A stretch of 64,000 nucleotides of DNA from Gymnopus androsaceus JB14. Taxonomy: Eukaryota; Basidiomycota; Agaricomycetes; Agaricales; Omphalotaceae. Below, one piece after another: positions 11,617 to 21,236 of this stretch. The translations under genes were made by a program, and so were the position numbers. Each line of letters opens with the position of its first letter. The first letter of the stretch is position 1. Location of the stretch: the NCBI GenBank assembly GCA_009733575.1, contig ML769605.1, positions 53,214 to 117,213 of the forward strand. The letters are read 5' to 3'. Under the pieces are notes generated by a model that saw nothing but the letters and a program-made list of their open reading frames with translations, was not told the origin of the DNA and did not search any database.

Positions 11617-14370
11617 ACCCCCCGATTCTATAATAAAGTGTGTCGGAAGGATAACCAGTGGAGTAGAAAAAGTATAGCATACCGAGAGATAATCGCAACA
11701 GAATTCGACGTGGCTGCAACTTGCAGCTCCTTGATCATCTCCAGCTCGTCCTCGACATCCCCATCCCGTAACATGAACGCCAAAGTGGCATTTGCTGCAG
11801 ATGTAGTCGCATTCACTAGTGGACCGTGCGGACTTGCAGGATGTTTCGCACTTAGAGCGCTCTTCGCAGGGTCCACTAGCGCGAATATGATTGAGGACAG
11901 TCCCGTAACAAGAAACTGGGGAATGACGAGAAATATGTTATGAATGCCCTGTTTGCATACGACAGGAAATCAGTACTTGGATTCAGTTGATAAAGCAAAT
12001 AACGCACGAGAATAATCCCAGCTTTTGCACTCAGACCACCACCATCGTGTTCGTCTGAACCATCATCCGACCCTCCCTCTTCTTCATCTCGAGAGCGCCC
12101 AACAAGCACCGCACCCTCATCTTCATCATCTTCCTCCTCCTCCTGATAATTCGGCAAAACTGGGCTGACATTCACAGAACTCACGCCTGCCTCTCCAAGT
12201 CCCAACAACGATCTTCTTCGAGCATCACTCTTTTGCCGTGTCTCTATCCCAGCGTCCGACTCGTTCCCATCAGAGTCGGATGCATTGCCCGGGACGAACA
12301 CCGTATCATCATCATCGAGGCCATCCTCATCGCGGTTTCTTGGGCTTCGACTTAAGAGGGCTAGTTCCCGCCGGCTCTCGGAGCTTCTTCGTCGAGACAT
12401 GGACAATCGGGCACGCGTGTCAACTAACCGTATACCACCAGCTTCACTTGCGCCGCTTGATGGTGGTTCAGTCAGAATAGCTTCGCCGAGCTATGGAGAG
12501 CTATTAGCGATTGCTATGAACAAGAAGAACGTAATACCAATGCAAATGGGACCCATTGCGTGACAGCCCAAGAAAACCCCGTTATTGTGATTAGTGTAGT
12601 CCCTCCTGCTACGGACGAAGTGAAGCTTGACTCAAGATCAGCGAAAGCTCATATCGGAGAAATATTCGCACCACTCACAAAGTTGAGAGCATGCAGCAAG
12701 CAAGTACACCTGAGCTAATCGCCCAGAGACCAGCAATGTGAATCTTGAACATTTCTGGAATTGCGATATTACGCCACCAAGGACCACTAGATTTAGGCCT
12801 TGCGCTAGTAACTGGGCTCCTCGTCAGGTCATCCAGACCATTATGGGCTCCGTGAGGCTCATAGTGGTCAACACCGGCAAATCCAACACCACGCTGTCGT
12901 TCCTGTTTTCTCCTGCGAGAGCTTGCAGAGGACTCGGTGACGAAGAAGGGAAGGATAATGTTCATAGACAGAGCGAGAATCGAGGAATAGAACATTGCAC
13001 GAGAACCAATACGGGTTGCTTCCGTATTGAGGGCGGCTAATGATTCTTCAGAGATGTCTGGTGGAGGGACCAAGATAGCAGTCGCGAAGAAAGCCCGTTT
13101 GTGGAGGTCCCCGATGTATAGGGTGGAATAAAGAATGATGGGAAACCAAGCTATCCAAGAGCTGTAGAGGTAATTAAGCAAGCGAGAGAGAACTAGAGAG
13201 CGACCACGCTTTACCAAAATTGTATGACGAACTTGAAAAAACAGTGAGCGCAGGACGCCATTAGAAAGTCAAGCCACGTACTATCTGGCGGATTACCCTT
13301 GGAAGTGACCACATGTTTTCAAACATTTCCTTGACTTCGCCAGTAAAAGATTTTGCAAGAGGACTATCATGTAGAGCATGAGGGGCTTCCAACGCGTATT
13401 TCGAACAGGGACTTACCCACCAGCTCCAGTGGCGGTAGTTTTGACAAGAACACGTTCGTTCACAGATGAAGCCACGATGACATGACTTCCAAATAGAATA
13501 AGACTGACTACTATAGCCAGAATCTGCAGTTCGGTGTGACCAAAGATAGGTAGCAGAGAAGGGAGGTCGAGGTTTCCGCTGGATGAAATACATGTCAGTT
13601 GAATGCTGCAAGTCAAATTGAGAATACGCACGCGAAATACCCAATGACGCTCCCAAACCCTGCCATTTGCGCAGCCCAGGCATTCCCAGAGGGTTGAAGT
13701 GTTGCAGGCAAGATGTCAACGAGTAGAGCACGGTCAACAGCCATTACTGCGGAACAGATGAGTATGGTGAACAAGAGTAGCAAAGTAAGGAGTAAGACCT
13801 GCGTCGACACTAAAGTCTATGAGATACACTGATAGCACAGCAAGCCACAGTGTTAGGCCAATCTTAATTGAGAATTGTGTCAGTTTGAACGACGAGGCTC
13901 CTTCAGTCAAGCACATACCCAAGAAGTGAAGATTCCGGCTACCTCCTTCGTCCACCCAAGTAGCATCATCGCAAACATAGACAAAATTGTTCCAACAATC
14001 ATGTACGGTCTCCGTCTTCCCCATCTTGACGTGCTCGAGTCGGCCAGGATGCCAATTAACGGTTGCTATTTGCGAGATTAGTGTCGGCATGAATGGATAA
14101 ATAATGAAGCTAATTGACCATTATAAGACCAGATAAAGGCCCCGCGACAAATACTATAGCCATTGCAGACTTGGAAAGACCGAGAGAGATGAGATAAGGT
14201 GATGCATACGCCATTTCTACCGACCAAACGATGGAGATTCCCAGCATTCCGACGGTGAAAGCTGGCATATGTAGCCACGATGGCCCGCGAATATAAGCTA
14301 TGCCGGAAAATCTTGCATCGTTGGCGGCGGAAGTTCCTGCGTCAATTACAGCAAAGCCGCCCGCAGTCAT
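11588..14370 (-). CDS. GPH/SLC45-type sucrose/maltose-proton symporter (MFS)
   Basis: A 12-exon membrane transporter of about 732 residues that should import disaccharides with protons at the plasma membrane. Exons: 14370-14119, 14065-13919, 13862-13799, 13746-13632, 13578-13417, 13363-13282, 13231-13215 (17 nt), 13161-12679, 12625-12538, 12490-12008, 11948-11683, 11627-11588; all phases agree. Diagnostic blocks: VWSVEMAYASPYLISLGLS, GPLSGLIMQPLIG, STSRWGRRRPYM (the R-x-G-R-R-R loop between TM2 and TM3), DRALLVDILP, AWAAQMAGFGSVIGY, TGFSWAVTQWVPFA. A long acidic cytosolic loop (EEEEDDEDEG; about 12050-12300) precedes the last helices, as in fungal relatives. The start at 14370 follows homology; the reading frame upstream has no earlier ATG. 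The C-terminus is odd: after RIGG at a six-G run the frame leaves the family pattern and stops inside GET4-like sequence. Confidence 0.93.
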
Positions 14371-14580
14371 AGCGAAAGACTTTCGCTGAAAAACGTTTGT
14401 TCGAAGCCCAAAGTAAAAAGACACGCTAGTTGACCACAATTCCAATGAAAATGTGGTTGGCGAAAGAAGAGAAGCTGAGAACGAAGAAGAAAGTTGAATC
14501 CGTCGGCGTGGCAGCTGATTGGATTCAAATCACATGATATCGGCCCGAGGTCAAAGCTGAATATCGCGAGTGCTTAAAGG
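14371..14580 (-). promoter_or_regulatory. Upstream region of the sugar transporter, source of the dispersed copies
   Basis: Homologous to 722-905, 6358-6545 and 19318-19500. It includes a GATATCGGCC-containing stretch and CAAAGCTGAAT that are retained in all copies. No canonical TATA box is obvious. Confidence 0.5.
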
Positions 14581-14689
14581 ATATGGAGACCAGATTTGAA
14601 CGAAGGAACTTGAACGAAGGTCGAGGATTATCATTGGATAGAATGACGAAGCATTGGTTTTACGGGCCAGGTCCTCGGGAGTTGACATC

Positions 14690-14830
14690 TATGATTCTTT
14701 CTGAATTGTCTCACTTCAGAGTCTCAGAATGTTTTTTCCCTTGTAATTGCTCGGCTCAAGTGCATCATTGTATCTTAATTGTATCTCCAAAGATATTTAT
14801 ATTTAATTGCCCAAGGCGCTCCGAAAAAAA
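14690..14830 (-). repeat. Decayed relic of one TPR-coding unit
   Basis: The stretch retains recognisable pieces of the TPR repeat in the same order (CTCAAGTGCATCATTGTATC, AATGTTTTTTCCC, TTTATATTTAATTGCC) but with many substitutions and small insertions. It lies about 600 bp beyond the 3' end of NLR copy C. Confidence 0.6.
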
Positions 14831-14839
14831 GATTCTTGT

Positions 14840-15052
14840 ACCATACCTGCCTACACGTGAATTCACGAACATGTAATTACTAAATAGACCCCCTAGTGAC
14901 TACTCCTCATCGTGCTGCCCTTTCGCCCTTCACACATGCTCTACACACCCAATTCATCCTTGTAAAGTCTTCACCTTGCTCTAGACACTGTATATGATAC
15001 TAAACATTCAGAATATTTCAGTCAAGGAACAACAATATCACTGAAGATGCAA
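14840..15052. other. Intergenic, no gene seen
   Basis: Short pyrimidine-rich stretch without supported features. Confidence 0.4.
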
Positions 15053-15057
15053 CTAAG

Positions 15058-15412
15058 TACTGACCCAAATTGTTTCACAACCTCTCCTTGTACACTGAAC
15101 TGTTGTTGTTGAGTTCATCTTTTCATTATCTGTAACAGGGTTTCCACAGCCCAAGCATTCAAAGGCTGCCTCTGATCTTCTATGCTTTTGGCTTGAGCGG
15201 TGGAGACCTGAAAAATCATGAATGTCTTCCATAGCAACAGGTTCAGCTTCGGACAGGGCAGGAGATTGACTAGAGATAGGCAGAGATGGCATCAAGCAGT
15301 GGATCCTGAATATTAATGGTGATATCATGCAGTGGAATAAAATAACATACCTGCCAGTGTGAGATGCATGAGGATGTGTAAAATAAGCTAAGAGATGCAA
15401 GTAAGTATACAG
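15058..15412 (-). other. PHD-like zinc-finger exons directly after NLR copy C
   Basis: After the last TPR codons (RTRNMEG) a donor at about 15441 can be spliced in phase to an exon ending HASHTGR and then to one reading SQSPALSEAEPVAMEDIHDF and AFECLGCGNPVTDNEKMNS. Cysteines follow as C-x2-C, then C-x4-C with GCETIW. This is the first half of a PHD-type finger (C-x2-C-xn-C-x4-C); the expected His-x2-Cys part is not found before the frame ends at about 15053. It could be the C-terminal domain of the NLR or a remnant of a separate gene. The same sequence follows copy A. Confidence 0.5.
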
Positions 15413-15433
15413 TTCAGCTGCAATTGAGAGGTA

Positions 15434-16710
15434 TTACTTACCCTCCATGTTCCGTGTTCTATCCAGAGCATCAGGATGTTCCTTGCCCAGCACTTGCTCT
15501 GACAATTTGAGTAGAGGCTCCTCCAACTCAAGTGCATCGTTGTATCTCCCCAGACTTTTGTATGTTTTTGCAAGGTTGTTTGTTTGCTTCAGAGTATCAG
15601 GATGATCTTTTCCTAGCACTTGCTCTGACAATTTGAGCAGAGGCTCCCCCAGCTCAAGTGCATCATTGTATCTCTCCAGATGTGCATATGTTATTGTCAG
15701 GTTGTTTGTTCGCTTCAGAGTATCAGGATGTTCCTTTCCTAGCACTTGCTCTGACAATTTGAGCAGAGGCTCCCCCAGCTCAAGTGCATCATTATATCTC
15801 CCCAAATCTGCATATGTCATTGCCAGGGTCTGTCTTCGATCCAGTGTATGAGGATGTTCATTGCCCAGCACTTGCTCTGACAATTTGAGCAGAGGCTCCT
15901 CCAACTCAAGTGCATCATTGTATCTCCCCAGATGTTTATATGTTACTGCCAGGTTCTGTATTCGTGTCAGAGTATTAGGATGTTCTTTTCCTAGCACTTG
16001 CTCTGACAATTTGAGCAGAGGCTGCTCCAACTCAAGTGCATCATTGTATCTCCCCAGATTTTTATATGTTATTGCCAGGTTCTGTATTCGCTTCAGAGTA
16101 TCAGGATGCTCTTTTCCTAGCACTTGCTCTGACAATTTGAGCAGAGGCTCCTGCAACTCAAGTGCATCATTGTATCTCCCCAGATGTTTATATGTTACTG
16201 CCAGGTTGTGTATTCGTGTCAGAGTATTAGGATGTTCTTTTCCTAGCACTTGCTCTGACAATTTGAGCAGAGGCTCCCCAACTCAAGTGCATCATTGTAT
16301 CTCCCCAGATCTTTATATGTCAATGCCAGGTTCTGTGTTCGACCCAGAGTATCAGGATGTTCTTTTCCTAGCACTTGCTCTGACAATTTGAGCAGAGGCT
16401 CCTCCAACTCAAGTGCATCATTGTATCTCCCCAGATGTTTATATGTTACTGCCAGGTTCTGTATTTGTGTCAGAGTATCAGGATTTTCTTTTCCTAGCAC
16501 TTGCTCTGACAATTTGAGCAGAGGCTCCTCCAACTCAAGTGCATCATTGTATCTCCCCAGATTTGCATATGTTACTGCCAGGTTCTGTATTTTGTTCAGA
16601 GTATCAGGATGTTCTTTTCCTAGCACTTGCTCTGATAATTTGAGCAGAGGCTCCTGCAACTCAAGTGCATCATTGTATCTCCCCAGCCTTCCATACACTG
16701 CCCCCAGATG
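15434..16710 (-). repeat. Tandem TPR-coding repeat, about 10 units of 126 bp
   Basis: Ten near-identical units. Variation is concentrated at a few codons (the residues around the TLxRxQNLA segment and the YxxL before each GRYNDALEL), while the rest is almost invariant at the DNA level. Confidence 0.95.
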
Positions 16711-18305
16711 CCCACCATAAGTGATTGTCTCTGGATGGTGTTTTCCCTTAACTTCTTCTGAATTCTCAAGCAATGCCTTCACAATCTCCAGCTCCTTCAC
16801 ATAATTCCCACTTAGTGACCACAATGAACTGAAAGCATTCCAGATAAACACCTCTTTAACATCCAAAGCATTAACCAATTTACAATGTTCCTGCAGTTGG
16901 AGTACAAATGGCATTTCATATTCACTAATTTCTTCCATTGATACAGCAAGAAATGCTGCTATAACATCTTTCTGATGCTTTACTCCATCAGAAACCCATT
17001 CATGCACTAAAGGATGTATGTTGTATGTCTTGCCATGTTGCATCACATTAATCAGAGAGAAATTTGTCAGCTCTAATATAATGGTATCCATTGTAATATC
17101 ATTCCATTGTCTGGAATTTGAGAAAAGCTTTTCCAAAAGATCAATGACTTGGTCCACCAAAGGTCCAGGATGCACTTGATTTACTTTATCTATGTTATCC
17201 ACTACTCTCTGAAACATCTCTCGAGGAATATTTTCAAAATGCATACAAGAGCATATTTTCAAAAACTCTTGAGCTGAGTTTTGCAGCTTATTCCAACTCA
17301 AATTCCAAGTAGAGTAAACAGATAATGTATAGTCATCATAACTTTGAGAGGCATTGATGGACATTATTTGAGCTCTCTGAGATTCCAGTCTCTCTAGATA
17401 TCCATATAGACAATGCTGCTGTTGAATATATGCTCCAGCTTGAACAAGTGCAAGTGGAAAACAACAAAGGGATTGTGCAATTTTTTCAACCATGAGCTGG
17501 TCTTCTACAGTTGCATTATGACCCATTCCAGCATAAGTCATTAACAATTGCACTGCATCTGTATGAGCCATGTCCTTGAGCTCTGTATTACTTCCAGCTG
17601 GACCCATAGTCAGCTGGATTAATGTTGCATTCCTTGAAGTAATTATCACATTTCCATGCCTACAAGTGGGCATAAATTTTCCCAGCTTAAGTTCAGGATC
17701 ATCAGCATTGTCATAGATCACAAGCCACTCTTCTTTCTGAGTTTCAAGCCATCTTTTGCCTGATAACCATGTTGGCTGTAGCTGATTGGTTTGCATGGCA
17801 ATATCATAGAAACTTGCCTGGATGAGACTTTCTGAAGCAGCATGAATCATCCATACTTTTGTGAATCTGTGTGTTCTTTTAACATCAATGAGTTTACAAT
17901 GTATTGATATCTGCATACTGGTCTTCAAATTGAAAAGCAAACTCCAAGGCTGTCTGGGTCTTTCCACTTCCTCCCAATCCCCATAGCAGATGTCTCTTTT
18001 GCTTACGCTGGGCTGTAGATGATTCTCCTTTGATGAAATGCATTTCCAGTGAGGAAATAAGATCTTTTCTTCCAATGAATTCTGGAGGACAATGCTGGGA
18101 GGTTATGTTTGACATTCCTTCCTGGTATCCTATCATTCCAAAGTTGCTCATCAGTTCATTTGTTTCATGTATTTCCAAGCTGAAGCTCACCTGAAGGAAC
18201 AGTTGTTTTCTCTGAGGGATTGTTAAAAATTGCTGTTGTATTGATGGTATGAGCAGCTTGGAAGGTTGAGTTATTGCTCTCAAAGTGTGAAGCATGTGCA
18301 AACAT
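15434..18305 (-). CDS. NB-ARC/TPR protein (fungal NLR-type), copy C
   Basis: Near-identical paralogue of the 2.4-5.4 kb gene and the better preserved of the two. N-terminal exon from ATG 18303-18305 (MFAHASHFESNNSTFQAAH), intron, then an exon with IGRKDLI and P-loop GLGGSGKT (about 17935-17965), a small intron, then kinase-2 LVIYDNADD, VIITSRN, CCFPLALVQAG and IHPLVHEWV. About ten TPR units of 42 residues follow. One break is seen: near 16275 GGCTCCCCAACTC replaces GGCTCCTCCAACTC, a one-base loss in the fourth unit, so the array is read from two frames (18075-16243 and 16261-15434). The break may be a homopolymer error. Lacking a typical HET or Goodbye-type N-terminus, it seems to have only a short Asn/Ser-rich leader. 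Confidence 0.87.
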
Positions 18306-18359
18306 TTGTGTACTGAGATTAGAGAAAAATTCAACATTATCACTTTCTTAAGCAATGAA

Positions 18360-19317
18360 GCTTTCTCACGATGCGCCTGCAGCAGATCCTCCTGCTGGAA
18401 TGTGTTGCATCCTGTAATAGGGTCAATATAACCAATAAGTAGTAGTGTAACTGGAAGGCAAGTCTCACATATTCTCAGTCACATGAATATCCTGTTCACA
18501 TTGTAAAGCATCTCTTGATGATCTGGATTCCATCTTGTGAAAGGATGGAAGATCAGCAGCTGTGGACATCCATTGATAAATATGGAGCAAGCAACAGATG
18601 GATGACAAAGGTTGGATAAGCAGATGGGTTTAACTGTGAAACGACATACCAGAAGCAAAGACAAGGTACTCAGTACACTCCTAATGAGCCTAATGAGAAG
18701 GATTTAAGTCGAGACAAAGAGATGAGATGCCTGAGCAAAGGTTCCAGAGTCCAACAGATCCACCAGAAAAGGGGAGCGCAGTAAGGAGACTAGAAAGAAG
18801 AGTATAGGTAGCGGATAAAGTAGAGGAAAGAATGATGGGGAAAGATGAAAGGGCTTGCGTTCATGGAATTCATTTAAGCAGCTGTTTCATTCCCACATTA
18901 CGTTTAACTTTTCCCCCAATGATCTGTCAGATATATAGTTAAAAATCATATGACCCTCGGTTCTCACCGAGGACTCTTCATCGATGATCGATCATCTGCA
19001 GTTCAGATGTACGATACGAGCAGTTCTCAGTGTATCCCCTGTAAGCCTATACGGCAAGGTGAGCACCCTATCTCCCCATATTGTACGTACACGGTTTCCC
19101 CAAAAGCGCTGAGGCACTTCAATGTTCCTTGACAGCACAGCTTTGTTTCGACGCGCTCAACCAGGCTCGACCCCGTGTCACCGCGTCGGCTGCCATGCTG
19201 AAAGCTTCTTAACCTGATGTATAAAGAACTATCAATTGTTTTTTTTCATACAGACCTATAGAACTTTAACTCTCCGCTCATTGCAGTCACACTGTAAGCA
19301 GTGTCTCATTGCGGATA
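18360..19317. repeat. Flank copy C, upstream of NLR copy C
   Basis: Homologous to 5440-6357 and 1-720. No coding feature is supported beyond possible small 5' exons of the NLR at 18480-18560. Confidence 0.8.
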
Positions 19318-19500
19318 AGCCGCCCGCAGTCGTAGTGCAAGAATTTCACTGAGAACGTCTGTTCCAGGCCCAAAGTAATAAGACACGCTGGTAGTTGACC
19401 GTAATTCCAAATCCAATGAGGTTGGCACCGATAGATTCAAAGAAGGGAACGAAGATTGACATGATATCGGCCAGAGGTCAAAGCTGAATGTCATGAGTGC
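19318..19500 (-). repeat. Copied 5' end of the sugar transporter (copy 3)
   Basis: Third copy of the transporter 5' piece. It lies about 1 kb upstream of NLR copy C, as in the other flank. Confidence 0.65.
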
Positions 19501-19628
19501 GAAAAGTGAGTTATCTGTTACGACTGTAGACTGTACAAATTACAAATTATATTAATGCTATGTGAAGCAAGTTAGTGATGCTAGCGCTACATTGTAAGAT
19601 CCTAAATGTATCATGAAAACCGTCCATT

Positions 19629-19984
19629 TCACATCTTCTTCCACCCAAACAAAGCCCAAGCCAAACCCCCACTTGCATTCTCTCGTTTGCGGCGTTGATG
19701 TAGATGAGCTGCAATGCGACTTCGTTTCCATCCTTCATGAGACCCTGTGATACTCCGTTTGGTATTCGATGAGCCGACAGTTAGACTGCGACGTGTCTAT
19801 TAGCGAGAAAATAAAAGAAGCGAGTTAGCGGACTCACTAGGCGTCATTCAACTCAGTTGTATTACTCTGTGACCTTGCAGTGGTAACGTTTCCGGCAAAC
19901 GGAAGGTTGACGCCAGCCGCAACCGTTTGGTTCAGAAAAGGCAGAGCCGCTACTGGTGAAGGAGCCGGTATCGAAATGTACGAA
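19629..19984 (-). pseudogene. AA14 LPMO C-terminal fragment, copy C
   Basis: Only exon 9 and the downstream part of exon 8 (SYISIPA onward) are present. Homology to the intact gene stops sharply at about 19984, where AT-rich repeat sequence begins. The copper-binding residues are absent, so it cannot be an enzyme. Confidence 0.85.
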
Positions 19985-20900
19985 CACTGCGTGCAAATCC
20001 AAATAAATTTTTTCCGAAATAGTAAAATTATGTTAAAATTGTATGAAAAATTTTCCCCATAAATCCTGCCATTTATGGTAAAGATATGTTAAACCTGTCT
20101 TATGCAACAAATTCACTTTTTTATTGCAAAGTAGGCTATTTATGCTAAAGACATGAAACACCGATGATAACCTTAAAGTAAGTATTTTTCCATTTCCGAT
20201 AAAACTTTGAAGGAATTATGTTAAACTGGGATTTCTTATTCAACATAACTTTACCCTATACGGTTGGATTTATGCTAGCAATATACTATAGTAATAATAC
20301 AGGCATGTTGAAGCTATGCTAAATGACCTATTTGTTTCTTTACAATAAAAGTAAGCCAATTATGGTAAAAGTATCAAGTAGCAATGGTAAACTTAAGATA
20401 AGTATTTTTTCATTTATGGTAAACATCTCAAGTGATTATGTTGAATGGAAATTTTTCATTTAGCATAACCTTACCATGAATGGTTGATTTTATGCTAATA
20501 GTATGCTACAGTAATGGTAAAAATGTGAAGATACAATGATAAAATCACTTATTGAATTGAGTAACTTTTTGAGCAGAAACAAGATACTTATGATGATGAG
20601 CAAAGTATTTCTTTACCATATATATCCTTATTTACCCTAAACATTATGAGAATAAAATATTTCATTTCTTCTACATAAGAGACAGTACTTATGCAAAGTT
20701 AATGCAAAGTTGATATAAGTCATCTTAATGGAACGATGAAATTACTCTAAACACAGAAGCTAAAAGATTATCAGAATCAAATCATAATGTTCAAGATTTA
20801 CAGTTATGGTCCACTGAACATAGAGGAAAGATATGCAAAAAGAGTTCATCATAAACTTATCATAAATTAGGAAGTTTATGTTAACAGTATAACTACTTTT
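19985..20900. repeat. AT-rich tandem repeat, period about 220 bp, two diverged units
   Basis: The block CTTAAAGTAAGTATTTTTCC at 20172 recurs as CTTAAGATAAGTATTTTTTC at 20392. Long stretches after each align in order (TTATGTTAAAC, AACATAACTTTACC, TTATGCTA). Short motifs of the type TTATGGTAAA/TTATGCTAAA occur throughout. No coding potential. Confidence 0.75.
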
Positions 20901-20904
20901 TCAG

Positions 20905-21236
20905 TGCGAACTTTCACAAAACATAAATCAAACTCAATTCCATACATAATATCAAGGGTCGTCTGCTCTGTTCCCCCTCCTGAAACCAGTGCAAAACAGA
21001 AGCTACATTTGGCAGAGCACCCAAATTTGATGAATCATGATGAAGGTGTTGCAAACGTCGATCCGTTTGAAGACTGCTGGGCTGAATTGGAGGTCAAGAA
21101 CCAAGTAACGGGAGTGAAGGATGTCCCTTCTGTTGCTGCAGTGAGCATCTTCCAGGCAGTAACAGAAAATGAGAAGGTCAACGTGACTCTGTCTGTCCTC
21201 CTCAACTTGTTTACAGTTCCTGTCTGTCTGCAATAA
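20905..21236 (+). other. Possible exon of an unknown gene
   Basis: After a TTTTTCAG acceptor-like site an open frame without an ATG runs to 21236 and has protein-like composition (HLAEHPNLMNHDEGVANVD, CWAELEVKNQV). No partner exon was found; the left neighbour is repeat sequence. It is probably a fragment. Confidence 0.3.

Noticed and set aside
12238..13040. Plus-strand ORFs of 80-100 codons within the transporter locus
   Set aside because: Antisense to well-supported transporter exons.
15633..16720. Plus-strand ORFs rich in SGCSFPSTCSDNLSRGS repeats
   Set aside because: They are the antisense reading of the TPR-coding repeats; the sense strand carries the recognised domain.
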